DNA of 64,000 nt, taken from the NCBI RefSeq assembly GCF_000244975.1, contig NZ_CM001440.1, positions 2,960,325-3,024,324 on the forward strand, in the 5' to 3' direction. The DNA comes from Saccharomonospora cyanea NA-134. GTDB lineage: Bacteria > Actinomycetota > Actinomycetes > Mycobacteriales > Pseudonocardiaceae. Of the stretch, positions 24,088 through 32,023 are shown piece by piece (the first letter of the stretch is position 1; every line of letters begins with the position of its first letter). The notes beneath the pieces were generated by a model that was given only the letters and a program-made list of their open reading frames with translations, was not told the origin of the DNA and made no database searches. The translations under genes and the position numbers were made by a program.

Positions 24088-24519
24088 ATGCCGCAGCCGA
24101 CACAGACAGTCCGCGACCTGGTCCTGCTCGTGGCCCGGATCGCGGTGGGGGCCGTCTTCATCGCACACGGCCTGCAGAAGTTCCTGGAGTGGGGCATGGA
24201 CGGGACGGCGGCCTCGTTCGGCCAGATGGGCGTTCCACTGCCGGAAGTGTCCGCCTGGATCGCCGCGCTCGTCGAGACCATGGGCGGCCTCGCGTTGCTG
24301 GCGGGGGTCGCACTGCCCCTCGCCGGGGTGTTGCTGGCCGCCGTCATGGCGGGCGCGCTGTTCCTCGTTCACCTGCCGCAGGGCTTCTTCGCCTCGGAGG
24401 GCGGGATCGAACTCGTGCTCCTGCTCGCCGCCGCCGCGCTGGCACTCGGTTTCAACGGCGGCCGTTTCAGCGTCGACCACGCGCTGACCGCCAAGGAGAA
24501 GGCGCCGGCCGACGCCTGA
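24088..24519 (+). CDS. DoxX-family membrane protein
   Basis: A 143-residue protein with four predicted membrane helices. LLVARIAVGAVFIAHGLQKF (about 13-32) is the DoxX N-terminal signature, followed by VETMGGLALLAG. AAGGAG lies 8 bases before the ATG. Family members are small integral membrane proteins sometimes linked to oxidative stress and thiol redox in actinobacteria. Divergent from the MarR gene and probably repressed by it. A strong hairpin follows 18 bases after the stop. Confidence 0.9.
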   Translation: MPQPTQTVRDLVLLVARIAVGAVFIAHGLQKFLEWGMDGTAASFGQMGVPLPEVSAWIAALVETMGGLALLAGVALPLAGVLLAAVMAGALFLVHLPQGFFASEGGIELVLLLAAAALALGFNGGRFSVDHALTAKEKAPADA

Positions 24520-24537
24520 CCCCGCTACCGGACGTCC

Positions 24538-24583
24538 GCCGAGTGCCCTGCCGTCTCGCCGATCGGACGGCAGGGCACTCGGC
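24538..24583 (+). terminator. Strong hairpin after the DoxX gene
   Basis: GCCGAGTGCCCTGCCGTC (24538-24555) pairs over all 18 bases with 24566-24583 around a 10-base loop. There is no T-tract, but the stem is the strongest in the window and sits just after the stop. Confidence 0.75.
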
Positions 24584-24918
24584 GCGACCCGCCGCCGCGG
24601 CTTCCCACCGGACGCGGGCGGAGGCACGGCCGGGACACCGCCACGACGACGCCTCCGTGGCGTCGGCTCGTAGACTGAGCCGAGTTCCAGGCAGGCACCT
24701 GCCACACCGGCTTTCCCGCACCCCGGGACGCCGTGTGGTAGCCGACGAAGCAGGACAGGTTGTGGCGTGACGGCAGCAGATGTCGGTATGGCGGCGGTCA
24801 CTTCCGGTGCGACGAGAACGAAGCGCCGGATTCCCGCCGAACCGGGCGGTAGCGTGTCAGCACTCACTGTCACCGAACATGCGTCCACAGAGGACGGCAA
24901 TGCGCCGGTGGTTCCACA
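24584..24918. other. Intergenic region before bioY
   Basis: About 335 bases without a supported gene. It holds a small hairpin (GGCTC/GAGCC, about 24663-24679) and a larger imperfect stem, CCACACCGGC ... GCCGTGTGG (about 24703-24739). No riboswitch consensus or BioQ-type TGAAC-N3-GTTCA operator could be recognised. Confidence 0.4.
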
Positions 24919-25515
24919 GTGATCGACACGACACCGAGGCCCACCTCACGTTCTCCCCTCGCCGCCGGTGACCTGGCGCACACGGTCGTGTTCGCAGCGT
25001 TCATCGCCGTGCTCGGGATCTTCCCCGGTATCCACATGGGTGGCTCCGGCGTGCCGATCGTGCTGCAGAACGCCGGTCCGCTTCTGGCCGGATGCGTCCT
25101 CGGCGCCCGGCGTGGTGCCGCCTCCGTGCTGCTGTTCCTCGTCCTGACCGCGATCGGCTTGCCGCTGTTGTCTGGGGGCCGGGCGGGTATCGCACCGTTC
25201 CTCGGACCCGGCGGCGGGTTCCTGGTGGGCTGGCTCGCCTCGGCGGCGGTCGCCGGACTCGTCGCCACCCGGCTTCGCGGGCCACGGCTGCCCGTGCTGC
25301 TGGTGGCCGCCGTGGCCGGGCTGCTCACCGACTACGCCATCGGCATCCCATGGCTGGGCGTGTACACGGGCCTGCCCGCGGCGGCGGTGCAGTCACTGGT
25401 CTTCGTGCCCGGGGACGCGGTGAAGGTGGTGGCCGCCGCGACGATCGCGGCCGCGGCGCACCGGGCACTGCCCGGACGGCTGGTGGCGACCGGAAACGGA
25501 AGACGCACCGAATGA
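24919..25515 (+). CDS. bioY: Biotin transporter S component BioY
   Basis: A 198-residue membrane protein with about six helices, the substrate-binding (S) subunit of an ECF-type vitamin transporter. GGRAGIAPFLGPGGGFLVGW (about 90-109) is the BioY signature region. Start is GTG 24919 with no strong ribosome site. The ATPase and T-component genes follow on the same strand, so the transporter is a dedicated BioMNY type. A 174-base stretch without a gene separates it from bioM, which is unusual for this operon. Confidence 0.9.
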   Translation: MIDTTPRPTSRSPLAAGDLAHTVVFAAFIAVLGIFPGIHMGGSGVPIVLQNAGPLLAGCVLGARRGAASVLLFLVLTAIGLPLLSGGRAGIAPFLGPGGGFLVGWLASAAVAGLVATRLRGPRLPVLLVAAVAGLLTDYAIGIPWLGVYTGLPAAAVQSLVFVPGDAVKVVAAATIAAAAHRALPGRLVATGNGRRTE

Positions 25516-25689
25516 CCTTCCTGGACGCCATCCCTGCTCCCAGGACGACGGACCGGAGTGTCGGGGAAGGCGCGAAGACCGCGAGCGGGCGCCCGGGGTC
25601 GCGCCGTGGCCGCTCCACGCGGCGGCACCGGTCGGCCAACGCGTCGCACGCGACGGGCTCGGCGTCGCACCGGAGCGGGAGGTGATCCG

Positions 25690-26364
25690 GTGATCGAGTT
25701 CGAAGGCGTCGCACATCGCTACGGCGACCGTACCGTGCTCTCCGAAGTGAATCTCCGGCTGGACGAGCACCGGGTGGCGTTCGTGGGTGCCAACGGATCC
25801 GGCAAGTCCACGCTGGCTCGGATGATCAACGGCCTGGTCCTGCCCACCACCGGCCGAGTCCTGGTCAACGGGTTGGACCCCGCCCGCCACGGCCGAACGG
25901 TACGGCGGCAGGTCGGGTTCGTCTTCACCAATCCCGACAGCCAGATCGTCATGCCCACGGCCGGTGAGGACGTCGCCTTCTCGTTGCGTCGCAGCGGTCT
26001 ATCCAAAAAGGATCGAGCGGTGCGGGCGGCGGAACTACTGGCCGCATACGGACTCGACGGATACGCCGATCACCCCGCACACCAGTTGTCGGGCGGGCAG
26101 AAACAACTCCTCGCGCTGTGCTCGATGCTCGTGCTCGAACCGGACGTACTCGTGTGTGACGAACCGACCACGCTACTGGATCTCCGTAACAAGCGGCGCT
26201 TCGTACGCGTGTTGGAAGACCTTGAACAGCAGGTCGTCCTGGTGACCCACGACCTGGACCTGCTCGGTGACTTCGACCGCGTGATCGTGCTCGACGAAGG
26301 CCGCGTCGTGGCCGACGACGACCCGGAACCCGCCCTGCGCTACTACCGGAAACTCGTCGACTGA
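25690..26364 (+). CDS. bioM: ECF transporter ATPase, BioM-type
   Basis: A 224-residue ABC ATPase: Walker A GANGSGKST (about 34-42), signature HQLSGGQKQLLALCS, Walker B VLVCDEPTTLLD, H-loop LVTHDLD. Start GTG 25690 follows an almost ideal ribosome site, GGGAGGTGAT; a longer frame upstream is not supported. Energises uptake together with the T component 13 bases downstream and BioY upstream. Confidence 0.9.
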   Translation: MIEFEGVAHRYGDRTVLSEVNLRLDEHRVAFVGANGSGKSTLARMINGLVLPTTGRVLVNGLDPARHGRTVRRQVGFVFTNPDSQIVMPTAGEDVAFSLRRSGLSKKDRAVRAAELLAAYGLDGYADHPAHQLSGGQKQLLALCSMLVLEPDVLVCDEPTTLLDLRNKRRFVRVLEDLEQQVVLVTHDLDLLGDFDRVIVLDEGRVVADDDPEPALRYYRKLVD

Positions 26365-26377
26365 CCGAGGACATGCC

Positions 26378-26974
26378 GTGAACTGGTACGAGCCGGGAAC
26401 GAGCCCACTGCACCGCACCCCTGCCGGGCCGAAGCTGCTCGTACTGCTGGTACTGGCCGCTGTCGTGCTGGCGCTGCCCTCCCCCGGCTGGCTCGGCGGA
26501 ACCTGCGCTGCGGTGGCCACCGGCTACGCCGTCGCGAGGATTCCGGTTCGCCGATGCCTATTGCTGGCGCGGAGTCTCGCCGTGCTGGTGGTGTTCGTGT
26601 TCGCGCTGCAGTGGTGGTTGGTCGGCGCGTACGGCGCGCTCGTGGTCAGCCTGCGGATCGTGACCGCGCTGGCCGCCGCCCACCTGTTCACGCTGACCAC
26701 ACGCGTCGACGACGTGGTGTCGGCCGTCGAACGCGGTGCCCGGCCCCTACGGCGGTTCGGGCTCCGACCCGACCGGCTGGGCCTGCTCGTCGGACTCACG
26801 TTACAGGCCATCGCCGTCCTCTCCGGCACCTCCGCCCAGGTACGCGAGGCCGCCAAGGCACGCGGGGCGGAACGCTCACCGACCGCGTTCGCCGTGCCCT
26901 TTTTGGTCCGCACCCTCCGCCACGCCGACGAACTGGGTGAGGCACTCGCAGCCCGGGGTGAAAGCGACCGCTGA
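26378..26974 (+). CDS. bioN: ECF transporter T component, BioN-type
   Basis: A 198-residue membrane protein with about four to five helices in the N-terminal 130 residues. The C-terminal cytoplasmic helices carry the two Ala-Arg-Gly coupling motifs (AAKARGAERSP and LAARGES) that contact the ATPase. GTG start, 13 bases after bioM. Its end converges on the broken tetR gene. Confidence 0.88.
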   Translation: MNWYEPGTSPLHRTPAGPKLLVLLVLAAVVLALPSPGWLGGTCAAVATGYAVARIPVRRCLLLARSLAVLVVFVFALQWWLVGAYGALVVSLRIVTALAAAHLFTLTTRVDDVVSAVERGARPLRRFGLRPDRLGLLVGLTLQAIAVLSGTSAQVREAAKARGAERSPTAFAVPFLVRTLRHADELGEALAARGESDR

Positions 26975-26997
26975 GACCGAGCGGCCGGATGCCCCCG

Positions 26998-27284
26998 CTA
27001 CCCGGATGTGGTGATGCGGACGACGGCGTCGAGGGTGAGCGCGTGGTCGTATGGATCCTGGGAGAGGGCACGGTGCAGTGTGAGCCCTTCGACGAGGGCG
27101 TCGAGCTGCCGGGCCGTGTCCGGGTCGAAGTGCTTCTCCAGGTGCGCACGGCTACGGCGCGTCCGTTCGTGGGTGAGTTCCCGGTATTCCGGCCGGCGAG
27201 CGGCCAGGCTGTACAGCTCCTGGGCGAGCACGAGATCGCGCTGACTGTGCTCGGACAGGCTGTGCACGAGGTCGGTGTCCCGCG
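26998..27284 (-). pseudogene. TetR regulator, C-terminal part split off by an IS element
   Basis: About 95 codons encoding the ligand-binding C-terminal half of a TetR-family regulator (RDLVLAQELYSLAARRPEY, HFDPDTARQLDALVEGL). It has no start of its own; the N-terminal half lies on the other side of the IS3-family element at 28,590-28,871, in the same orientation. Joining the two across the element with a 2-base CG overlap restores a continuous frame (VADCRARDTDL) of about 188 residues, a normal TetR length. Confidence 0.85.
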
Positions 27285-28268
27285 TCAAGAATCTGGCTCA
27301 GTTTTCTTGGATGAAAGTTGTGCTTGTTGATCTTGCTGGTGGATCTCGATCGGTCGTTGCATGCCGAGTGCCTCGTGGGGGCGGATGTGGTTGAACACGT
27401 GCCGGTAGCGCTCGGCCTCGGCGGCGAGGGTCTGCCCGTCGTCGATCTCCATCCGGTAGAGGTGCTCGTACTTCAGCGATCCGAATGCCCGTTCCCGCAC
27501 GCCGTTCTGGCCGGGTGAGCGACGCCGAGTGCGGATGTGGAGCAGCTCGGGGCGAGAGGCGATGAACGCGGCGAACCTGCTGCCTTTGAAGGCGCCACCG
27601 TTGTCGGTGACCACCTTGATCCGCTTGATGTGCCCGGTCTCGGGGTTGGTGAGCTGCTCGGCCAACGGCACGCCACCGGCCAGCCGCTCGGCCTCGGCGA
27701 TCGCGATCCGGACGGCGAGCTCGGCATCGGCGGCGTTGCAGGTGGTCGCGAGGTGCCAGCCGAACTCGTACTTCGAGTAGTAGTCCGCGCACCCGGCGAT
27801 CCGCCAGATCCCACCACGGGTGGTCTCGAACTCAGAGAAATCCAGCTGCCACACCTGATTCGGCCCCGTAGGCGGCTCGGCGAACGCAGCCTTACGGGCC
27901 TTGGCTAGCTCTCGTCGTTCAGCCTGATATTTCGTGGACTGCAACAGATTCCGCCGCCGCATCGCCCGCTCCACGGTCGAAACGGACACCTCGTGTCCAT
28001 CGGCGCGCATCAATGCGTGGATCTTGCGGTGTCCCCACGCCGGCCAGGCCTGGGCATACTTCTCCACGACCGGCTCGAACGCCTCGACCGCCGGTGCCGG
28101 CCATGGGCCCTTCGGCGGGTTCCCGGCGCGCTGTTTGCTGATCCAGCGGGTATAGGTGCGGCGCGGGATGCCGATCAAGGCCGTGAACCTCGAGACCGGC
28201 ATCGCCGCGTCTTGGCGAATCACCTCGAGGTCCTCGAAGGGGCCAGCCGCTCCGCGGAGCGCTTCCAC
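27285..28268 (-). CDS. IS3-family transposase OrfB (DDE integrase domain)
   Basis: A frame of 327 codons. An HTH_21-like segment (WGHRKIHALMRADGHEVSV) precedes the rve catalytic core: first D in WQLDFSEF, second D in VVTDNGGAFKG, and E in GVRERAFGSLKYE. Its start overlaps OrfA by 49 bases in the -1 frame, so the active transposase is probably an OrfAB fusion made by ribosomal frameshifting. The TGA stop lies inside the terminal repeat. Confidence 0.93.
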   Translation of the reverse strand: MEALRGAAGPFEDLEVIRQDAAMPVSRFTALIGIPRRTYTRWISKQRAGNPPKGPWPAPAVEAFEPVVEKYAQAWPAWGHRKIHALMRADGHEVSVSTVERAMRRRNLLQSTKYQAERRELAKARKAAFAEPPTGPNQVWQLDFSEFETTRGGIWRIAGCADYYSKYEFGWHLATTCNAADAELAVRIAIAEAERLAGGVPLAEQLTNPETGHIKRIKVVTDNGGAFKGSRFAAFIASRPELLHIRTRRRSPGQNGVRERAFGSLKYEHLYRMEIDDGQTLAAEAERYRHVFNHIRPHEALGMQRPIEIHQQDQQAQLSSKKTEPDS

Positions 28269-28543
28269 ACCCGCAGCTCGACATGCGCCTCGCCCAGTGC
28301 CGTGGTCAACTCGTCGATCTGGGCCTGCAACTGCTCCTCACGACTCGAGGGACCGGCCTTACCGCCCTCGGCAACCCCGGCCCGGCCGCCCTCGAGGAAC
28401 TGGGCCTTCCACCGCGACACCGACTGCTCCGAGACCTTGTTCCGCCGAGCGGCCTCGGCGATCGTCATCTCCCCGGACAGCACGCTCAGCACGATCCGGA
28501 TCTTGTCCTCCACCGGGAACACCGGGGGACGGCTCATCGTCAT
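28220..28543 (-). CDS. IS3-family transposase OrfA (HTH)
   Basis: A 107-residue protein with an HTH (MTIAEAARRNKVSEQSVSRW, about 26-45) and a C-terminal leucine-zipper-like helix (EEQLQAQIDELTTAL). It binds the element ends. It starts 29 bases inside the right terminal repeat and overlaps OrfB. Confidence 0.92.
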   Translation of the reverse strand: MTMSRPPVFPVEDKIRIVLSVLSGEMTIAEAARRNKVSEQSVSRWKAQFLEGGRAGVAEGGKAGPSSREEQLQAQIDELTTALGEAHVELRVWKRSAERLAPSRTSR

Positions 28544-28589
28544 ACCTCCTGCTCAGGAACCTACATAACCCCTGAGCCACAAAGTCTGA

Positions 28590-28871
28590 CGCGCGACAGT
28601 CGGCCACCGCCACCCGGGCCTGCGCACGGTCGGCCGCGGGGGCGAGGTGCGCGTCGAAGACGGCGACGATGTGGTCGGTGAAGCTCCGGAACGCCTCGCG
28701 GAGCAACTCGTCCATGCCGGTGAAGTGGTAGGTCATCGAGCCCAGCGGGACACCGGCGCGCGCGGCGACCCTGCGGTGGGAGACGTACGCGATGCCTTCC
28801 TCGGCGATCAGGTCGAGGGTGGCGGCGATGATGCGTTCACGCCGCTGCGGGTCCGTGCGTCCGGTGACCAT
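28590..28871 (-). pseudogene. TetR regulator, N-terminal part interrupted by an IS element
   Basis: About 94 codons with the TetR DNA-binding domain: ERIIAATLDLIAEEGIAYV then HRRVAARAGVPLGSMTYHF (recognition helix). The frame runs into the IS3-family element after DCRA. The transcript would give a truncated protein able to bind DNA but lacking its dimerisation and ligand domain. It lies 89 bases after the MFS gene on the same strand, so the pair was probably an autoregulated exporter operon. Confidence 0.88.
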
Positions 28872-28960
28872 GGCGGCTCACAGGTTCCGCACCGACCGTG
28901 CGGGGGTTCCGACGGAGAGGGCTTCCTTCGTCGCGACCACGGCGTCGCCGGGAGCGCCCC

Positions 28961-30169
28961 TCATCGTGGCCTGGCCCGGAGCACGCCGGCGAGCGCCAGC
29001 ACCAGAAGCCCGGCGAGAGGCACCACCAGCAGCCCCACGCGCAGGCTCGTCGCATCGGCGACCAGCCCCACGATCGGCGGGGAGAGCAGGAAGCCCAGGC
29101 GCATGAGCCAGGAGACGACGGTCAACCCGGACCCCGGCTTGAGCCCGGGTAGCTCGTCGGCTTCGTGCATCGCCGCCGGAACCAGCGTGGCGACTCCCAG
29201 CCCCGCGGCGGCGAAACCGGCGATCGTTCCGGGCACCGTGGGGACGGCCAGCGCCGTTCCCATACCGGCCGCGGTGATCAGGCCGCCGGCACGGGCCACC
29301 GCACGCTGGCCGAAACGGTTGACGAGCCGGTCGCCGACGAGCCTCCCGACGAACTGGGCCCCGACGAGGGCGACGTATCCGGAGGCCGCCAGCACCACCG
29401 ACGCGTGCAGCGAGTCGGAGAGGTAGAGGGCGGCCCAGGAACTGCCCGCGTCCTCGACGAGTGTGCCCGCCGTGGCGATGACGACGAGCGCGGCGAGCAT
29501 CCAGGCAGTGCGCAGTCCTCCCACCGAACGCGGTTTCCGCCTCCCCGCGTCACCGTCCAGGACGGGTTCCGAAGCCGGATCGGCGTCGGGGCCGGGCAGG
29601 CAGAACCGTAGAGCGACGCACGCGACGACCACGAACAGCACCAGCGAGATCGACAGGTGCTGCCCCCGCGAGAGACCGAGCGCGATCGCTCCAGCGGCCA
29701 TGGCCCCGCCGGTGACGGCACCGATCGACCAGATGGCGTGGAAGGAGTTGATGATGGAACGTCCGTAGCGACGCTGCACCCGCAGGCCGTGAGCGTTCTG
29801 CGCGACGTCGGTGATCGCGTCCATCGCTCCCGCCAGGAACAGAGCGCCGGCGAACAGCAGCACCGAGTCGGCCACCCCCGCAACGAGGATGCCCACACCG
29901 GTCAGCAGGGTGCAGGCGACCGCCACCCGCGCCGAGCCGAACCCGCGGATGAGCACCCCGGCCGTCAGTCCCGCCGCGATGGCACCTGCCGGGAACGCTG
30001 CGACGGCCAGCCCGTAAGCGGCGTTTCCGATGCCGAGATCCGCCTTGATCTGTGGGTACCTCGGCAGCAGGTTGGCGAACAGGGCACCGTTCGTGAAGAA
30101 CAGAAGGGCGACGGCCATACGCGCCTGTCGTTCGGCCAGGGCGGGCCGACGCAGCACGTCAGCAGTCAT
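28961..30169 (-). CDS. MFS transporter
   Basis: A 402-residue major facilitator with 12 predicted helices, split by a cytoplasmic loop near residues 195-215 (ASEPVLDGDAGRRKPR). AQNAHGLRVQRRYGRSIINSF, split across helix 4-5, resembles the YbjJ/fucose-permease-like group of MFS proteins. ATG 30169 chosen; ATG 30181 also fits. Upstream lies a GTACGAACGTAC palindrome; the adjacent TetR gene is broken, so expression may be constitutive. Confidence 0.87.
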   Translation of the reverse strand: MTADVLRRPALAERQARMAVALLFFTNGALFANLLPRYPQIKADLGIGNAAYGLAVAAFPAGAIAAGLTAGVLIRGFGSARVAVACTLLTGVGILVAGVADSVLLFAGALFLAGAMDAITDVAQNAHGLRVQRRYGRSIINSFHAIWSIGAVTGGAMAAGAIALGLSRGQHLSISLVLFVVVACVALRFCLPGPDADPASEPVLDGDAGRRKPRSVGGLRTAWMLAALVVIATAGTLVEDAGSSWAALYLSDSLHASVVLAASGYVALVGAQFVGRLVGDRLVNRFGQRAVARAGGLITAAGMGTALAVPTVPGTIAGFAAAGLGVATLVPAAMHEADELPGLKPGSGLTVVSWLMRLGFLLSPPIVGLVADATSLRVGLLVVPLAGLLVLALAGVLRARPR

Positions 30170-30189
30170 GCGCGACACCATATCGACCG

Positions 30190-30205
30190 GAACGTACGAA
30201 CGTAC
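30190..30205. promoter_or_regulatory. Operator-like palindrome upstream of the MFS gene
   Basis: GAACGTACGAACGTAC contains two copies of GAACGTAC in tandem and a 12-base dyad GTACG-AA-CGTAC (30194-30205). It is a plausible binding site for the TetR regulator encoded downstream of the transporter. Confidence 0.45.
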
Positions 30206-30210
30206 ACTCC

Positions 30211-30387
30211 CCGGCGTGTCCGCACTTCCCGCACGCGTGTCCGCAGCCTACGGCGCGAACACCGAACCCCACGTACCAGAACTGCCAACACCCGTACACA
30301 ACCTGCGGACACGGTGACACCAGGTGCGAAAACCCGTCCCTAACCCGCGGACACGCGTGCACAGCCTGCGGACACGCCGGCAGTCAG
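30211..30387. repeat. Intergenic GCGGACACGC-type repeats, copy A
   Basis: Five copies of a GCGGACAC core (two inverted near 30215-30245, three direct near 30304, 30347 and 30368). The block 30347-30382 (GCGGACACGCGTGCACAGCCTGCGGACACGCCG) is nearly identical, with two mismatches, to 48437-48469. Both copies lie next to gene 3' ends. No gene is seen here. Confidence 0.6.
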
Positions 30388-30403
30388 GGGGCGGTCGGCA
30401 GGA

Positions 30404-30988
30404 TCACCACAGGTCTGGGGCGTAGGGCCGGGTCCACAACGTCACGGACACGGTGACAGCCTTGAACCACGCCTGGTACATGGCTTCCACGTCGTCGGCC
30501 TCGGACGCGCCCCGCCGGAGGAACTCCCGGATCGTCACCGTGACCGGGACGATCAGCGCGATCAGGTGGCTCATCGGCACGTGGGAGGCCGGGGAGTCGG
30601 CCCGGTCTGTGGTGTTCTTCTTCGCCGGGGTGTGCCGCAGGCCGATCTCCTCCTGATAGGCGAGCCACTGCGAGTCGAAATCACGGGTGCACAGGTCCAC
30701 GACCCACCGCTCGAACCTGCCACGTACCCTCGCGAGGTATTCCGGGTCCGGCTCCCCGTCACGGCGCCGGAACACGGTGACGAGATGTGGCGTGGACCCG
30801 ATGAAGTCGTACCACGCGTCGAGGATCTCCGAGGTCCGCGGCAGCAGGATCTCGCCGGCCCGCCGCAACGCTCGGGCGTCGCCCTCGGTCCACATGACGT
30901 CGGTGAGTAGCTCGGTCAGGATCTGTTCGCTGACGGGAGACGCCGCGAGCTGGGTGTCGTAGGTGTAGCCGACTGGAACGGTGGTCAT
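30404..30988 (-). CDS. Protoglobin-family heme protein
   Basis: A 194-residue all-helical protein matching the protoglobin family in length and motifs: the N-terminal YTYDTQLAASPV region, LLPRTSEILDAWYDFIG, and the proximal heme histidine in EEIGLRHTPAKKN (about residue 120). Single-domain protoglobins bind O2, CO and NO; no sensor or output domain is attached. Start ATG 30988 with GAGG 7 bases upstream; the longer open frame upstream has no support. It stands alone between the repeat region and a DUF2267 gene. Confidence 0.82.
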   Translation of the reverse strand: MTTVPVGYTYDTQLAASPVSEQILTELLTDVMWTEGDARALRRAGEILLPRTSEILDAWYDFIGSTPHLVTVFRRRDGEPDPEYLARVRGRFERWVVDLCTRDFDSQWLAYQEEIGLRHTPAKKNTTDRADSPASHVPMSHLIALIVPVTVTIREFLRRGASEADDVEAMYQAWFKAVTVSVTLWTRPYAPDLW

Positions 30989-31187
30989 CGCGGGACCTCG
31001 CTTGGGGTCGAAACGCTGCCTCACCCGCAGACTAGGAGCCCCTGGGCACGGCCGCAGCGGACCGACCACACCAGGGTTTCGCCCACTCGGACGAACCGCC
31101 TTCCCTCACGCCGGCTGAAGCCGACCGTGCTTCACGAGTTCGGTTACCGCGCCCCGCCCGCAAACGCTGTCGCCGGGGACTCCACCG

Positions 31188-31907
31188 TCAACGTCCTGGT
31201 TTGCCGCCGGAACCGACCTCGGCGACGACGTGGTCGATGCGTTCGGCGAGATCCACATCCGGCTCCGTGACCGCTCCGCGGCGCCCCGTGCTCAAGGTGA
31301 AGGTCACACTGTCACCGGCCCGGTCGACCCGAACGTGGTCGTTGACGTCGCGGGCCTCGGCCTGCACGCGGTTGATCAGCGGAGTCAGGCGGTCCTCCGG
31401 CAACGCGACCGTACGGTGGAGGCCGTTCTCGTCACCCGTCCAGTCGGTCAGCCGCCGCAACGCGCGCTCGATGTCGGCGTCGGAGAGTTGGGTGGGCACC
31501 TGCGGGTCCACACTGCGCGCCCGGCCGGGCGGCTCCGCCGCGGGTTCGAGCCGCTCCATCAGGTCGGAGTGCAGTTCGCCCCGCAACTCGTCAACGAGGT
31601 CGGGGTCGCCCGCCCGCAGGGCGGTGAACACGGCCTGCCCGACGTAACGGGCGCGTTCCGGGGTGTCGTCGGTTCTGCGGGCGATCTCGATCAGCAGAGC
31701 GTCGCCGTCCCGGATCTCGGTCTCGCCAGGCACCTCCACGGCAGACTCCAGCGCACCGGGCAGCCGTTCGGCCATTCTGGCCCGCATGTCCGGGGTGACG
31801 CAGTGCGCGACGGTGGCGAGCACCGCGGTGACCGATTCTCTGGCACGCTCGCTGGTGTCGAGCTCCGCCTGGTCCCGCACGGACTCGACCAAGTCCTGAT
31901 ACCTCAT
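31188..31907 (-). CDS. DUF2267 protein with C-terminal pterin-dehydratase-like domain
   Basis: 239 residues. The N-terminal half (1-120) is a DUF2267 domain: ARESVTAVLATVAHCVTPDMR and MAERLPGALESAVE. The C-terminal part (about 145-235) resembles pterin-4a-carbinolamine dehydratase: ALRRLTDWTG, LINRVQAEARDVNDHVRV, FTLSTGRRGAVTEPDVDLAERID. The histidine pair (HHP) needed for catalysis is replaced by NDH, so dehydratase activity is doubtful. The intervening Pro-rich stretch (about 122-142) is a linker. Biological role unknown. Confidence 0.7.
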   Translation of the reverse strand: MRYQDLVESVRDQAELDTSERARESVTAVLATVAHCVTPDMRARMAERLPGALESAVEVPGETEIRDGDALLIEIARRTDDTPERARYVGQAVFTALRAGDPDLVDELRGELHSDLMERLEPAAEPPGRARSVDPQVPTQLSDADIERALRRLTDWTGDENGLHRTVALPEDRLTPLINRVQAEARDVNDHVRVDRAGDSVTFTLSTGRRGAVTEPDVDLAERIDHVVAEVGSGGKPGR

Positions 31908-32023
31908 CGCGTCCTCCCTTCGACGACTCGCGTGAGCGATACCCGCCGTCCTGGTCGGCTATGCGGTCGGCGTACCGGGTACCGCCGGCAGCCCGACGGA
32001 CGGGACGCTCACCGCCGCCTCCG

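Larger units (their letters stand above)
27285..28589 (-). mobile_element. Complete IS3-family insertion sequence
   Basis: A 1,305-base element with two overlapping transposase frames. Ends carry imperfect terminal repeats, TCAAGAATCTGGCTCAG at the left and the inverted TCAGACTTTGTGGCTCAG at the right. The flanks read CGCG on both sides, which may be a 4-base target duplication, although a 2-base duplication is what restores the interrupted reading frame. It interrupts a tetR gene. Both frames are intact, so it is probably a recent and still active insertion. Confidence 0.9.

Noticed and set aside
24660-24780. Possible cobalamin or other riboswitch before bioY
   Set aside because: The GGGAA-GCCGGTG fragment is on the minus strand with no gene downstream of it, and no B12 box is present.
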